A DNA stretch of 64,000 nt, taken from NCBI GenBank assembly GCA_023374045.1, contig CM041777.1, forward strand, positions 106,587,810 through 106,651,809, given 5' to 3'. The stretch is from Limonium bicolor (lineage: Eukaryota; Streptophyta; Magnoliopsida; Caryophyllales; Plumbaginaceae). Every line of letters starts with the position of its first letter. The first letter of the stretch is position 1. The translations under genes were made by a program, and so were the position numbers. Under the pieces are notes generated by a model. That model made no database searches. It saw only the letters and a program-made list of their open reading frames with translations, and was not told the DNA's origin. Of the stretch, positions 11,455-22,712 are shown in pieces.

Positions 11455-11592
11455 GCTGTGTTCGGCATGGTTGTTTTGTGGTTATTTTATATGTGGCAGT
11501 ATATTATTGGAGGAGAACGTAGGACCTATATGGGTCCCACGTGGGGACCACTCCCAAAACAGCCAGGAAAAAGCGTCCTCCGAACGCAACAA
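11455..11592. mobile_element. Small GTTCGG-type MITE candidate
   Basis: The left end TGTGTTCGGCATGG and right end CCGAACGCAAC are short inverted repeats about 135 bp apart, and the subterminal GTTGTTTTGTGG matches the element at 3687. No target duplication was confirmed. It appears to interrupt the unidentified minus-strand reading frame next to it. Confidence 0.4.
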
Positions 11593-11599
11593 ATCATTT

Positions 11600-11937
11600 T
11601 TACCACCAATATTTCTGAAGAGAATAGAATTCCATCCAGTTTCATGAGGGGTAAACAAATAGAGTCCCCCTCTTTGCGTTAACTGTGAAGCCATGAGTAC
11701 GAGTGCCTTTGCTTGAGCTGAATAAAAATATCTACTGAAGTCATGTTTCTGTACACATTTCAACGTTTTCAATCCTAAATCCTTGAAGAGTCGGGGCATA
11801 TAACCATTCTTAAGGGAGACTTCCGATGAACCAGAATAAGAATGTAAGTTGACATTGAGAGTAACATGATCAAATGTAAAATGCTGTTCTGATGTGTGGA
11901 TACCACAATGAAGGATCAGACATTGGAGCGGAGTAAC
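11600..11937 (-). pseudogene. Unidentified gene fragment, interrupted by the copia element
   Basis: An open minus-strand frame runs from the copia insertion point leftward. It contains NVNLHSYSGSSEVSL, RLFKDLGLKTLKCVQKHDF and GGLYLFTPHETGWNS. The composition looks like former coding sequence. On the far side of the copia element (15813 onward) the minus strand can be read on, but every frame soon meets stops. I do not recognise the family. It could be a relic exon or sequence carried by an older transposon. Confidence 0.35.
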
Positions 11938-12131
11938 TGTGAGAAAACATAATAATGATATTATTGAGAGTATGCTGAGTGTATTGTATTACTCAGGTTA
12001 CCGATTACAGAGGTATATGAGACTATATATAGAGAGATATATCATAAGAGAGATAGGAGAATTACATGTAATATATGCCTAATATACAATCTAAAAACGT
12101 ACAAAAATATGACCTATATTACAGTCTAACA
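11938..12131 (-). repeat. Copia LTR, 3' LTR in element orientation
   Basis: 194 bp, beginning TGTGAGAAAAC and ending CTAACA on the plus strand. Near-identical to 15619-15812. Confidence 0.97.
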
Positions 12132-14852
12132 TCCCCCCTCAAACAAGACCATTTAGGACATGTTTCATTGTAGTCCAATCCATATTTTTGTGTAAAACCC
12201 CTTGCCACTAGTCTAGCTTTATATCTTTCTATACTACCATCTGCCTTTAGTTTTGTTTTATATATCCATTTGCATCCAACAGTTTTTTTTTTGTGTTTAG
12301 GAAGTTTGACAAGATCCCATGTTTTGTTCAGAGTTAGAGCTTCTAATTCTTTTTGCATAGCAGCATTCCAATGAGGGTATTGAGAGGCTTCTTCATATGT
12401 TGTTGGACCTGTCATATGAAGAATAGTCTCAGATTGGTTTTGGTTTTGAACAGAAAGAGTATGATTGGGTTGTATGTCTGTCAAGGAGAAAACTTTAATT
12501 GTGTTTTGAGATATGGGATCTTGTTTATGGGTATTTAATCTGTTGGATAGAATGGTAGTGAAAACATCAGAAGTACAAGAGTAAGAACCAGAAGTGTCAT
12601 AGTCTTTCAAATAGAGAGGGGCAGAAGTGGTTCTGGTTGATCTTCTTAATACAGGTTCTGATGTGGTGTCATCTGAAGTGGGTGGTTCTGGGAGAGAGAG
12701 ACTAGGAGCAAGGTTTTGCTGTTCTGGTGATGGTATTGAAGGTTGTGAAGGGGGAGAAGAGGGAGGAGTATAATGACTGATGTCATTGTTTGGCTGTCTG
12801 GTTTGATCCTGAATATCAGAATCTTCATCAGAAATGTAATTGGGAATTTGATCAGTATTGTACTGGGGTAGATGAGGAGGTGTTGATGTGTAGTTGTTTG
12901 GTTGATGAAAAGGAAATATTGTCTCATGGAAGATAACATCACGAGAAACAATAATTGTCATGTCTTTTAATCTAAGTAATTTGAACCCCTTTTGAGTGTC
13001 AGCAAGATTCAAGTAAACACAAGCATCAGATCTGGATTCAAATTTATCTTTATGTTTATTCAAATTTGCAGCATAAGCAAGACAACCAAAAACTTTTAAT
13101 GTGTTGTATTCAGGTTTTTTATTGTGTATGATTTCATAAGGGGTTTTTCCTTTTAAAGCATAACTAGGCAGTCTATTTATGATCTGAGTAGCAGACAAAA
13201 TGCATTCTCCCCAATATGAAATGGGAATTTTTGAGGTAAAAAAGAGAGCTCTGGCAGTTTCAACAAGATACCTATGTTTGCGCTCCACAACACCATTTTG
13301 TTGTGGAGTGTATGCACAGGAAGTTTGATGAATAATGCCAAGAGAGTTATAAAACATTTTTCCTTCATTTGTAATGCCAAGTTCATAGGCATTGTCAGAT
13401 CTAATCACTTTTATTTTTTTTGTTGTATTGCCTTTCAACCATGTAGATAAACTCCTTAATATAATGAAAAGCTTCTCCTTTATTTTTCAAAAGTTTGACC
13501 CATAAAGCTCTAGAATAGTCGTCAACAATGCTTAGGAAATATTTTTGGTCATTATAAGTATTTTCTCTAAAGGGACCACAAATATCCAGGTGTAACAATT
13601 CAAAAATATCAGTGGTGGTGATACTGGATCTTGGAAAGGGTAATCTGTGATCTTTGGCAAGGTGACACGGATCACAAGCAAAATCAGACACAAAATCCTT
13701 TTTATTTATAACACCTAGATTGTACAGTTTCTGTAGGGGTGCGTGACCCAATCTATAATGCCATAAAAGGGTATCATATGAAACAACATTAGACAAGGCA
13801 GATGTATTCCTTTCATCACAATTTCTATAGGGCTTTACAGAACTTCTAGTTTGCAAGAAATCACACAGTTTGTTTTCATCCAGAACATACAGGCCTTTTT
13901 CTTCAACTCCTAACAGCATACAAGATGTGGTTTCACGGCCCTGTATTATGCATTGGGTTGGAGTAGTAATCAGAATAGCATTTAGTTGTTGTAAAAACTT
14001 GCGAACAGACAAGAGATTAAATCTGAAAGAATTTACATGATAGACATTTAGCAGAGTAAAGTTGGATGTTAGTTTAACATTTCCTATTCCCTGTATAAAA
14101 CCAGGATGACCGTCTGGCATGGTAACTTGGTGAGTGCAGGGTCTATAAGATTTAATGTCAAACATGTCTAGGTTACCACAGACATGGTCTGTGGCACCTG
14201 TATCTATGATCCATCTATTTTCAGATTGAGAGTTGTGAGTAATATGAAGAGCATAAATATGATAAGAAGTAGAATGGTTATTCATACCTGCGAACTGATT
14301 GTAAAAATCAGTTCTGTATGCTTGCTGTGAATTTTCTCCACCTTGCAGATATGTGGCGAGACTGGTTAGTTGTTGCTGGGATAGGCCTGGAACATTCTTT
14401 GTGTGATGATTGAGATAATCTTTAATTCCTTCAAGCTGTTGTTGAGACATGCCGGGAACAGAAGAGGTATTGTCTTGACTTGACTTGGAATCTGGCATAA
14501 TAGTGCTCCCCAGACATTTCTTCTCTTTCGGTTGTTTCCAGTAGCTTGGGAAAGATCCTTTAACCCAATAACATTCTTCATAAGAATGTCCCAATTTCTT
14601 GCATTTCGAACATCTGGGCCGTTTTTCTTGACCGCCAGCTTGATTAGGGTTTACTTTCTTGGTGGAATTAGAAGATCGATTTGAAGAAGATTGCAGTGTG
14701 ATACTCTCGCTTGAATCCATCCTCGAACTCTGGTTGTTTTTATGGTTTTCCTCCTCTTTAGCCATGGCGTAAACGCGTTCTATGTCTGGAAGCGGAGACA
14801 TTAACAGTATAGCACTACAGATGGTTTGGAATGTCGGGTTGAGACCCATCAA
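12119..14852 (-). pseudogene. Copia polyprotein: zinc knuckle, protease, integrase, RT start
   Basis: There are two frames, 14852-13401 and 13438-12119, offset by a frameshift near 13420. In order: a CCHC knuckle (CSKCKKLGHSYEEC), the aspartic protease site (WIIDTGATDHVCG), the GAG-pre-integrase HHCC region (WHYRLGHAPL ... CDPCHLAKD), and the integrase core with [24 protein letters not shown] and [10 protein letters not shown] supplying the D, D and E residues. An acidic and proline-rich linker follows, then the first RT block ([28 protein letters not shown]). The frame then runs into the 3' untranslated region. The YVDD motif and RNase H are missing. At least two frameshifts and the deletion make it non-functional. 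Confidence 0.93.
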
Positions 14853-15481
14853 GAAGTCGATACCTTTTCGTCTTCAGTAATTTTCGCCAGTTTAGTGGGA
14901 GCATCACATTCACAGGCGGGATAACAAGCGATTTGCTGGTACTCATTCCATAAGGTGACCCAGTTTGTATAATATGTGTCTAAATCGTCACCATTCTGCT
15001 GCATTCTTCTTGCCTCTTGACGAATCGTGTATAATCGGGTTCCTGAAGGTTGGTCGTACCGCCGACAGAGAGTAGCCCAAATTTCTACGGCTGTGGGTAG
15101 GTAAATGACTGTCTTGCGGATCGAATCTTCAAGGGCTGTGAAGATCCATCCCATAACCATTCCGTTAGCCTTTATCCAATCGCTTCTACGTGTACCTTGA
15201 TAATTCTCCTTTTTAACGCTTCCGTTTATAAACCCTAACTTCGACTTGGATATGAGACCAACCAGGAAATTTTGTTTCCAATCCAGAAATCCTTTTCCGT
15301 TGAACTTGTAAGCTAGTTGCATTCCCGTGTGGTCGGATGCGTGAATGTAAAGTTCATCGTTGGTCTTTGAAGAAGTCTCGCCATCCTTTATGTTCTTGCT
15401 TCCTTCTATATCGTCGCCTTTCTTCGAATTTTGATTTTCTTCGTCCGACGGTTCAATTATGTCTTTTCCGTCGTTCGACAT
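14849..15481 (-). pseudogene. Copia gag, N-terminal part
   Basis: A 210-residue open frame starts MSNDGKDIIEPSDEE. It carries the retrotransposon gag block recognised by GFLDWKQNFLVGL, then EIWATLCRRYDQPSGTRLY. It ends at a premature stop where the next frame (14852 and down) takes over, so a small indel near 14850 separates it from the rest of the polyprotein. In intact relatives gag and pol form one long frame. Confidence 0.9.
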
Positions 15482-15605
15482 GGATGCGGGTTTTTAGAGG
15501 TGAAGAGATTGAGCGGAAGATGAGAGGTGAGTTGTGACGGAGAGCTTCTTGAGCATCGGAGAAGATGAGGTTGAAAGAAAGACGAGGTTTCTTGTTTTCT
15601 CAATT

Positions 15606-15618
15606 GCTCTTGATACCA
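15606..15618 (-). other. Primer-binding site of the copia element
   Basis: The minus strand reads TGGTATCAAGAGC directly after the LTR. This matches the usual initiator tRNA-Met complement TGGTATCAGAGC with one extra A. The opposite boundary has a polypurine tract, TGAGGGGGGA on the minus strand at 12132-12141. Confidence 0.8.
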
Positions 15619-15812
15619 TGTGAGAAAACATAACAATGATATTATTGAGAGTATGCTGAGTGTATTGTATTACTCAGGTTACCGATTACAGAGGTATATG
15701 GGACTATATATAGAGAGATATATCATAAGAGAGATAGGAGAATTACATGTAATATATGCCTAATATACAATCTAAAAACGTACAGAAATATGACCTATAT
15801 TACAGTCTAACA
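15619..15812 (-). repeat. Copia LTR, 5' LTR in element orientation
   Basis: 194 bp. Differs from the other LTR by about three substitutions (AACAATG for AATAATG, ATGGGAC for ATGAGAC, ACAGAAA for ACAAAAA). Confidence 0.97.
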
Positions 15813-15817
15813 GTAAC

Positions 15818-16010
15818 TCGCAATGATAGTCAGACACATGAGAAATTTGTGGCTAATAGGATTGTTTAAGCCTATCGTAGCTAACAAGGGTTCTATGGCC
15901 TAGTTATGGTACACTTGACAAATGGGGCCGGCGTGTGTTACTGAGTATCCTGACAAGAGATTAAGAGGCTTTCAAACTCCATATGAGTCATAACCTCCAT
16001 ATTGTAGTTG
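15818..16010. other. Flank of the copia insertion, no intact gene
   Basis: This stretch continues the sequence interrupted by copia. Short coding-like phrases occur on both strands, each broken by stops. I can assign no function. Confidence 0.3.
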
Positions 16011-17696
16011 TAGGTGCCTGACAACCAAAGAGGGGAAGATGCCCAAAATTATTTTTGAGCATGATGCTCATGTAAATCATGGCCATTGAATCTTTAAAAA
16101 ACAAATGGATGGTCTAAATTCTAATATTTATTATAAGGGTACATAAGTCATAACTAATTTATAATTTTATAAATAAAGAAAAATAACACTCTCCACCATC
16201 CCACGATGTAAATTTCTTTTTGATTGAAATAGATGGTGATAGATATCCAATTTAATTTGTAATTTTATAAATAAAGAAAAAAAAGAAAACATCCCCAAAA
16301 TCAATATTCCCATGATTTGAGGTAAAAAAATTTTTTTTTTACTGAAATTAAAATGGAATGGTGATTTGAAAAAAAATCCATGTTTTCAGTAAAAAAAATT
16401 ATTTAAACATAATAAATTAAAATTTCTTAAAAATAAATATAAGAAAAGTGTTAGAATTTATTTATTATTAACATAACATTAAGATTAGACAAAAATAAAC
16501 CTGTTTTTTCATTTTTATAAATTGTATTATCAAAATTTAAAATCTACGCTATCAAACAAATATACAACTACATTTTGAAACATTTCTCATTTTATTTATA
16601 TATCTACGCTTTTACTTTTTTCAACATGGGTGTGTACATTTTTATCATGAATGTGTACATTTTGATTCAAATGTATATACTATATTATCAAATGTGTACT
16701 TTTTCAACGTGAGTGTGTACATTTTCATCATGAATGTGTACATTTTGATTCAAATGTATATACAATATTATCAAATGTGTACTTTTTCAACATGAGTGTG
16801 TACATTTTCATCATGAATGTGTACATTTTGATTCAAATGTATACATTTTAGAAATAAAGAAGAAATATTACACAATCTAGTTTTTAGAGAAAAAAATAAA
16901 TCATCAATTATAATAAATATTCCCTAGCAATATATTTTTTAGTGAAGTAATGAATTGAAAAATAAAACAATAAACAAATACTAAGTTTTAAGTAAACTTT
17001 TTTTAAAAATAACAAACTAGAAATTATGTTGATAAGACTCCTTGAAAATAAATATAAGAGCATAAAAAATAAAATCCACTATTTTTCATCAATTGTTTTC
17101 CTAAAATGAAAATCAAATCTACACCTACAATTTGGAAAATCTATCAATTTACTTAAAAATCTACACTATCATCTAAATAAAGATTAAATTTAAATTCTAC
17201 TTTTTTATCCAACAAATCTACACCTACATTTTGAAAAATCTATTATTACTTAAATATCTACTTTTTCACTTAAATATGGGGAATTAATAAAAATCTAAAT
17301 AGATGTCAAAGTTCATTTGTAATTTAGAAATAAAGAAGAAATATTTAACGCATGATCTAGTTACTAGAGAAAAAAATAAAGCATCAATATATTTTAAGTG
17401 AAACCGTAGTGGAGGAGGAAGTTTTTTTTGTAGAAAAGAAAGAGGAAAGTGGATGTAGCGTAGTAACTGTCAATGAGATGGGAGTTATTAGTGGAAAAAG
17501 TTGTCTATTATACCCTTCTATATTTACTTGCTTGTTTTTCAATTTTTAAAAATTAATTATTAAATAAGTAAAATTATTTACGGTTAGGATTAATGTTTTA
17601 AAAACTAAATTCTAATCTAAAGGCTGAAAATGTGTTGAGCATATGCTCAAACTACATACACATGGGCATGGTCCCTTCTTTGGCCTGACAGCCTAT
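16011..17696. mobile_element. AT-rich element with long imperfect terminal inverted repeats
   Basis: The left end (16011-16072) and the inverted right end (17634-17696) align over about 60 bp. Shared blocks are CCAAAGA(G/A)GGGA, ATGCCCA and TTGAGCAT(G)ATGCTCA. The interior is very AT-rich, has no open frame of note and carries a minisatellite. A Mutator-like non-autonomous element is the best guess; no target duplication was confirmed. Confidence 0.45.
16618..16850. repeat. 84-bp minisatellite, about 2.8 copies
   Basis: The unit contains GTGTGTACATTTTCATCATG and ATTTTGATTCAAATGTATA. Copies begin near 16618, 16701 and 16785 and are over 90% alike. Confidence 0.9.
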
Positions 17697-17735
17697 AGGT
17701 GCGTGTGAATCGTACATTTTGTTAGTTTTCTTTTA

Positions 17736-18487
17736 GGTGTCGTTCGTTTGCAAGAGTTAAAAAACGGGCCCCATTAATGTGCCCATAAGCTACCCCAATC
17801 CAGCCCAGCTTAAAAGTCTGATTCTGTTTATCCCGTTCGCTAGTCAGCTTATTTTTTCAACGGACAAAACACACGAATAGACAATTTTTCCCCCTTCTTC
17901 TTCCTAACACACGCATTTTTCTACACATTTGTGCAGAAGCACACACAATCTCACTCTCACTATCTTCCTTTCTTTTCTTACTCTTCTCCGTGCCGCCCGT
18001 CCCGTTCTCTCTCACTTTCTGGGTTACCTTTCTTTCATAACTATTCTCTCGATGGAGGAAAATGTAGAGGAGGCCCAGAATTTATAGCAGGCAGGATTGA
18101 TGGCGCCAGACCTCGATCGCCGTTTGAAGAAGATGACCGGTTGGCTGTCTCTCTACATGACGAAGGCGACACACAGTGATAGGGGGATGGCCTTCAACGA
18201 CGATGCTACAGTGGAGCAGATTCAGTCGTTTCAACCCTTGAATGTAGTTGGTGGCCTTGAATGTGATAGTACGGAATCGGAAAAAAACAGGGGCAATTGT
18301 GTAATGTCTTGCGCTTCCCCTTTTACAAATCGCGCTGATTTTTTGAAACGCATGTTTTGGTAGCTTTTTGGTCAAGCTCCATTGCTCGTGAATTGCTGGA
18401 GTTTTGCGTCAACAAATCGTGCACATGTCAACTCCAACCTTTGCCAAATTAACAAATCGCGCATTAATATCACGAAAGAACGGGCCC
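17736..18487. mobile_element. Harbinger-like element carrying leader- and ORF-like sequence
   Basis: The ends GGTGTCGTTCGTTTG (left) and the inverted right end GGGCCCGTTCTTTCG share about 10 of 15 bases. They are flanked by TTA on both sides (17733-17735 and 18488-18490), the usual PIF/Harbinger target. The interior is less AT-rich than its surroundings. It has a pyrimidine-rich stretch (17885-18030), which resembles a plant 5' leader, followed by a plus-strand frame at 18097-18363 (MMAPDLDRRLKKM). I do not recognise the frame; it may be captured gene sequence. Confidence 0.5.
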
Positions 18488-18639
18488 TTAGATTGTAGTA
18501 GTAGTGCAACCAATAATCTGTACTAGGGTTTATACGACAAAAGAGGTAGTGAAGTGAAGAGTAATTAATAACATTGCCGACATGGGTACACTTTAAGTGT
18601 TTGATTTAGTTTTTTTTTATCTAAATGCTTGTGTCTACT

Positions 18640-21600
18640 TCATTCATCTTCCAAAGGTTCAACATCCAATTTACATGCCCTAGAAATCTTAAAAGGGATG
18701 TTCTCTCCCAACCAGAGTTTAAAAAACATAGAACTATTAAACAGAAGTGAAATTAATATAATAGGGAAAGAGTTTTCCAAGCTAACAAAGGAGATCTTGT
18801 TGATATTACATATCTGAACTCGACAAAAAAGTTGCATCCAAGCATCTCCTACTTGACAACTTGTTCTCTGCTCTACTACCTTCTTCAAAAAGAGAAAATC
18901 TCCAGACAATTGGTGTCGATTTCCAGCTTGTTGTAACCTTCTTCCCTAGCCCATTTAATGGCAAAGACAATACCTTGAACTTCAGCTCCCACCCAGGTAC
19001 ATGAAGAGCTTAATCTTTTATTGAAAGCCATCAAAATAACACCATTAGCATTCCTAATCGAGCCCGCAACAGTAGGAGCACAACCCCTATTGATTTTTGT
19101 GCCATAGTTAATTTTTAGAGCATCCTGCACAGGAGGAATCCATTGACCCTTAGTTTGGTTAATAGTAATACTATTCTCCAGACCAAGTTTGTAAGCACTA
19201 ATAAAGGCATGGTTAGATTCAATTAGAGCCAACCAAGAAAGCTGAGGGTTATGCCTAACCGAGTTTTTAGCATCATAAACAACCCACATAATATTGATCA
19301 CTTTTTCAAGTTTATCATTGGGCCATTTATCAGCTTCAGAGAAAATTCTATCATGCAAACAGTTATCATCAGCTAATTCCATTCCAGACAAGTCAAGCAC
19401 CCCTTTCCACTGATCTTGGACCATAACACACTTAAAAAAGTTATGAGCCATATTATCAATCTTAGAGCAGAAACAACAGCGGGAAGAACCGCCTATCCTT
19501 TTAGCTAGATTAGCTAGGCAAGGAACAATATTTTTCATAACTTTCCAATGAAGAAGCTTGGCTCTTGGACTGCAATGCAATTTATTAACTCTTTTGACCA
19601 AATCAGAGGACCTGTAACTCGAGGAAGGAGTTTTTGAAGCAGCTATTAACTGTTTTGTCTCATAGACAGACTTGACTGTGAGTCTCCCATCTTTAGTGAA
19701 GTGCCATATCCAAGAGTCTTTATCCTTTTTAGAGAAGCTAACCTTTCCGATCTCATCTATATCTATTTCCCAAAACTGCTGTCTAAGTAGCTCATAATCC
19801 CACTTATTTTCATCATGAACCATAAACTGATTAGTTGAAATCCTATCACCACCTGCTTGACTAGGAGTAAATGGTTTAAATGAGAAAGGCCTGGGGATCC
19901 AAGGATCCTTCTAAACCAGAATATCAGTACCATCTCTTACTTTTTTCCTAACTCCTTTCTTAAGAAGCTCCAGCGAGTTGACAATAGCTCTCCAAATATC
20001 ACTGTCTTTGTTGCTTTTTGGGGAATAAAGGAACTCTGAATCAGGAAAATAAATCCCTTTCAGGATTCTAGCAACCAAAGAGGAGGGATTGGTCAAAATG
20101 AGCCACACTTGTTTAGCCAGAAGAGCTTTATTGAAAGAATCTGCTGACCTGAACCCCACCCCACCTGAATCTCTTGTCTTGTAGACTTCCTCCCACTTAA
20201 CCCAATGAATACTCCTTTTATCCAAATTTCCTCCCCACCGGAAAGAGGCCAAAGCAGAATTGATCTTGTCTATAATGCCTCTAGGAAGACGAAAAAGAGA
20301 CATGGGGTAAACTGGGATAGACTGTAGAACACTAGAGATAAGGACAACTCTACCTACTTGAGACATGGGCTTCCCCCAACTATAGATTCTCTTGCGCACC
20401 GCTTCAACAATGTAATTAAAAACCTGAGCTTTGTTTCTTCCCAACCTAGCAGGGAGACCCAAATATTTCTGAAAGGAAACACTCTCCTTCACTTCAAGAA
20501 TACTACAGATTTGATTCCTGATAAGTGGATTTAAGTTTTTACTGAACACTATATCAGATTTTTGTCTGTTGATGCCGTGACCCGAGGAAACTAGGAAAGA
20601 ATTGAGAGAATCTTTGAGAAAAAGGGCATTGTTGACAGACGCCTTACCACACACTAGAATATCATCTGCAAAAGCAAGATGATTAATGCTAGGGCCTGAG
20701 GAAGAGAGCTTAAGACCATGAAAATTTCCAACTTCTTTAGCTCCGATCAGAAAACTAGAAAGCGCTTCTTGAGCTAGAATGAACAAATACGGGGATAAGG
20801 GATCCCCTTGTCTGATTCCCCCAGTTGGAGAGAAAAATTCTCCCGGAGTACCATTGATCAGGACAGAGCAGGAGGTAGATGAAATGCAGTTAAGAACAGG
20901 CCTTAGCCAGGAATCAGGAAAACCCATAGACATAAGAACATCCTTCAGAAATTGCCATTCAATTCTATCATAGGCCTTACTCAAATCGAGCTTCAGAGCA
21001 AAGTTGCCTTTTTTGATAGCTTTACTCTTGGCAAGATGATGCATCATTTCCCCTGAGACTATAATATTATCTGAAATAAGTCTCCCTCTGACAAATCCAG
21101 ATTGATTAGGAGAAATAATATCTGGGAGGAGGTCTCTAATTCTGTTTGCCAGCACTTTAGACACAACTTTATAAACAAAGTTACATAAAGAAATTGGTCT
21201 AAAGTCTGAAATGTTGATAGCTCCTTTAACTTTTGGAATAAGAGTAATAAAAAACTGATTCATCAGCTCAGATAAGGAATTACCTTGTAAGATGGACAGA
21301 ACTGTTGAGATAACCTGCTCTCCCACCACACTCCAAAGGGACTTAAAGAAAGACCCATTAAACCCATCAGGGCCCGGAGCCTTATTGCCACTGAGCTCCT
21401 TCATAGCAGCTACAACCTCTTGTGCTTCATAGGGAGAGTTGAGGAGAGAAATGTGCTCCACACTAAGCCTGCCTCTGACTGGTTCGAGAAAAGAAGGGTC
21501 AGTCACTGAGTTGGAAGATTTAAACAGCTCCTAAAAATACTGCCTAGCAATTTGTTCAATACTGATCCAGTCATATCTCATCTCACTGTTATGATCCAAC

Positions 21601-22712
21601 AACCCAAAAATGGAATTCTTTTTTCTTCTAGCAGAGGCTAGAGAATGAAAAAACCTGGTGTTTCTATCCCCATCCTTAACCCATTGGATACGAGCCCTCT
21701 GTTTCCACCAAGCTTCAATCTTAAAGGAAAGAAGTTCAATCTCAACTAGAACTCTCTTCCTATTAGCAGCAGCCCAAGGAGAGTCCAGAGCTTGACTAAG
21801 AAACTGGAGCTCTTCTTTCTTTTTCTTAATTTTCCACCTGATCTTCCCAAGAGACCATCCTTTCCATCTCTCCAAAGCCTTTGCACATTCTAAAATCTTA
21901 CTATCTAAGTTCTCCAAGTTGGAACCCCAGACTTGAGCAACTATGTTAAAACACTTTTCTTCTTTTAACCAGTCTGATTCGAATATGAAAACATACTTCT
22001 TTCTCCTCTGATAACCAAAAAGGTGAATGAGAAGGGGCCCGTGGTCTGATCTATCCCACTGCAGATGCTCAACTGAAATCTTAGGGAAAACTAGCACCAC
22101 CTTATCACAAAGGAGAGCTTTATCCAACCGGCTAATAGACTGAAATCCATCAGATTGACAATTAGAGAAAGTGCCAGCTTCTCCAAAAAAACCTGCATCA
22201 GACAGATTGCAATCTTCAACTGCATCTCTAAATTCTTTCATGAACTTATCATTCCTAGTCTTACCACCTGTTTTTTCTGAGTTCCACATGATCTGGTTGA
22301 AGTCACCAGCCACAATCCAAGGCAGAGAGACTTGATTTTTAAGAACTTTAAGCAACTTCCACGAGAGGTATTTTCTCTGCCACTCAGGCCAGCCATAGAA
22401 ACCTGAAAAGTGGAACTCAATCCCACATGGTAAGACTATCTCAGCTGCAATATGATGCAGAGAACTGTTAACAATGCTGACTTTGATATCTTCCTTCCAA
22501 AGAAAAGCTAACCCACCACTTCTTCCAACACTAGGATAAACAAAGGACAAGTACCATTTGAAATTATTACTAATATTATACATTTCTTCAGCTGACCTAT
22601 GTGTTTCCATGAGAAACACTAAATCCGGTGCCTTAGATCTCAACAGATCCCGCACCCAAATAACTGCCTGAGGGCGGCCTAACCCTCGACAATTATAACT
22701 TAGGCAAGTCAT
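18640..22712 (-). pseudogene. LINE ORF2 (endonuclease, reverse transcriptase, RNase H)
   Basis: The apurinic-type endonuclease comes first (SYNCRGLG, FLMETHRS, VAGDFNQ, DRSDHGPLL). A TAG at 21531 interrupts the frame where the relative at 52747-57544 has Gln. The reverse transcriptase follows (21506-19911), with FRPISLCNFVYK, GGIRQGDPLSP and the catalytic LAFADDILVCG near 20680. A TAG at 19911 stands where Trp is expected (LV-stop-KDPW). The zinc-finger-like connection (LLHWKVMKNIVPC, CCFCSKIDNMAHNFFKC) and an RNase H-like domain (19140-18885) end the protein. In that domain the first Asp looks replaced (INYGTKINRG). A frameshift near 18885 precedes the conserved tail KLWLGENIP. The codons are otherwise open. 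Confidence 0.92.

Larger units (their letters stand above)
11938..15812 (-). mobile_element. Ty1/copia LTR retrotransposon, deletion derivative
   Basis: Complete 194-bp LTRs at both ends are flanked by a perfect 5-bp duplication GTAAC (11933-11937 and 15813-15817). The LTRs differ at only about three positions, so the insertion is young. The primer-binding site resembles the initiator tRNA-Met type. The internal order gag, protease, integrase, start of reverse transcriptase is the copia order. The polymerase part is cut off: coding sequence runs into the polypurine tract shortly after the first RT block, so the catalytic RT motif and RNase H are gone. The element could only have moved with proteins from elsewhere. 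Confidence 0.95.
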
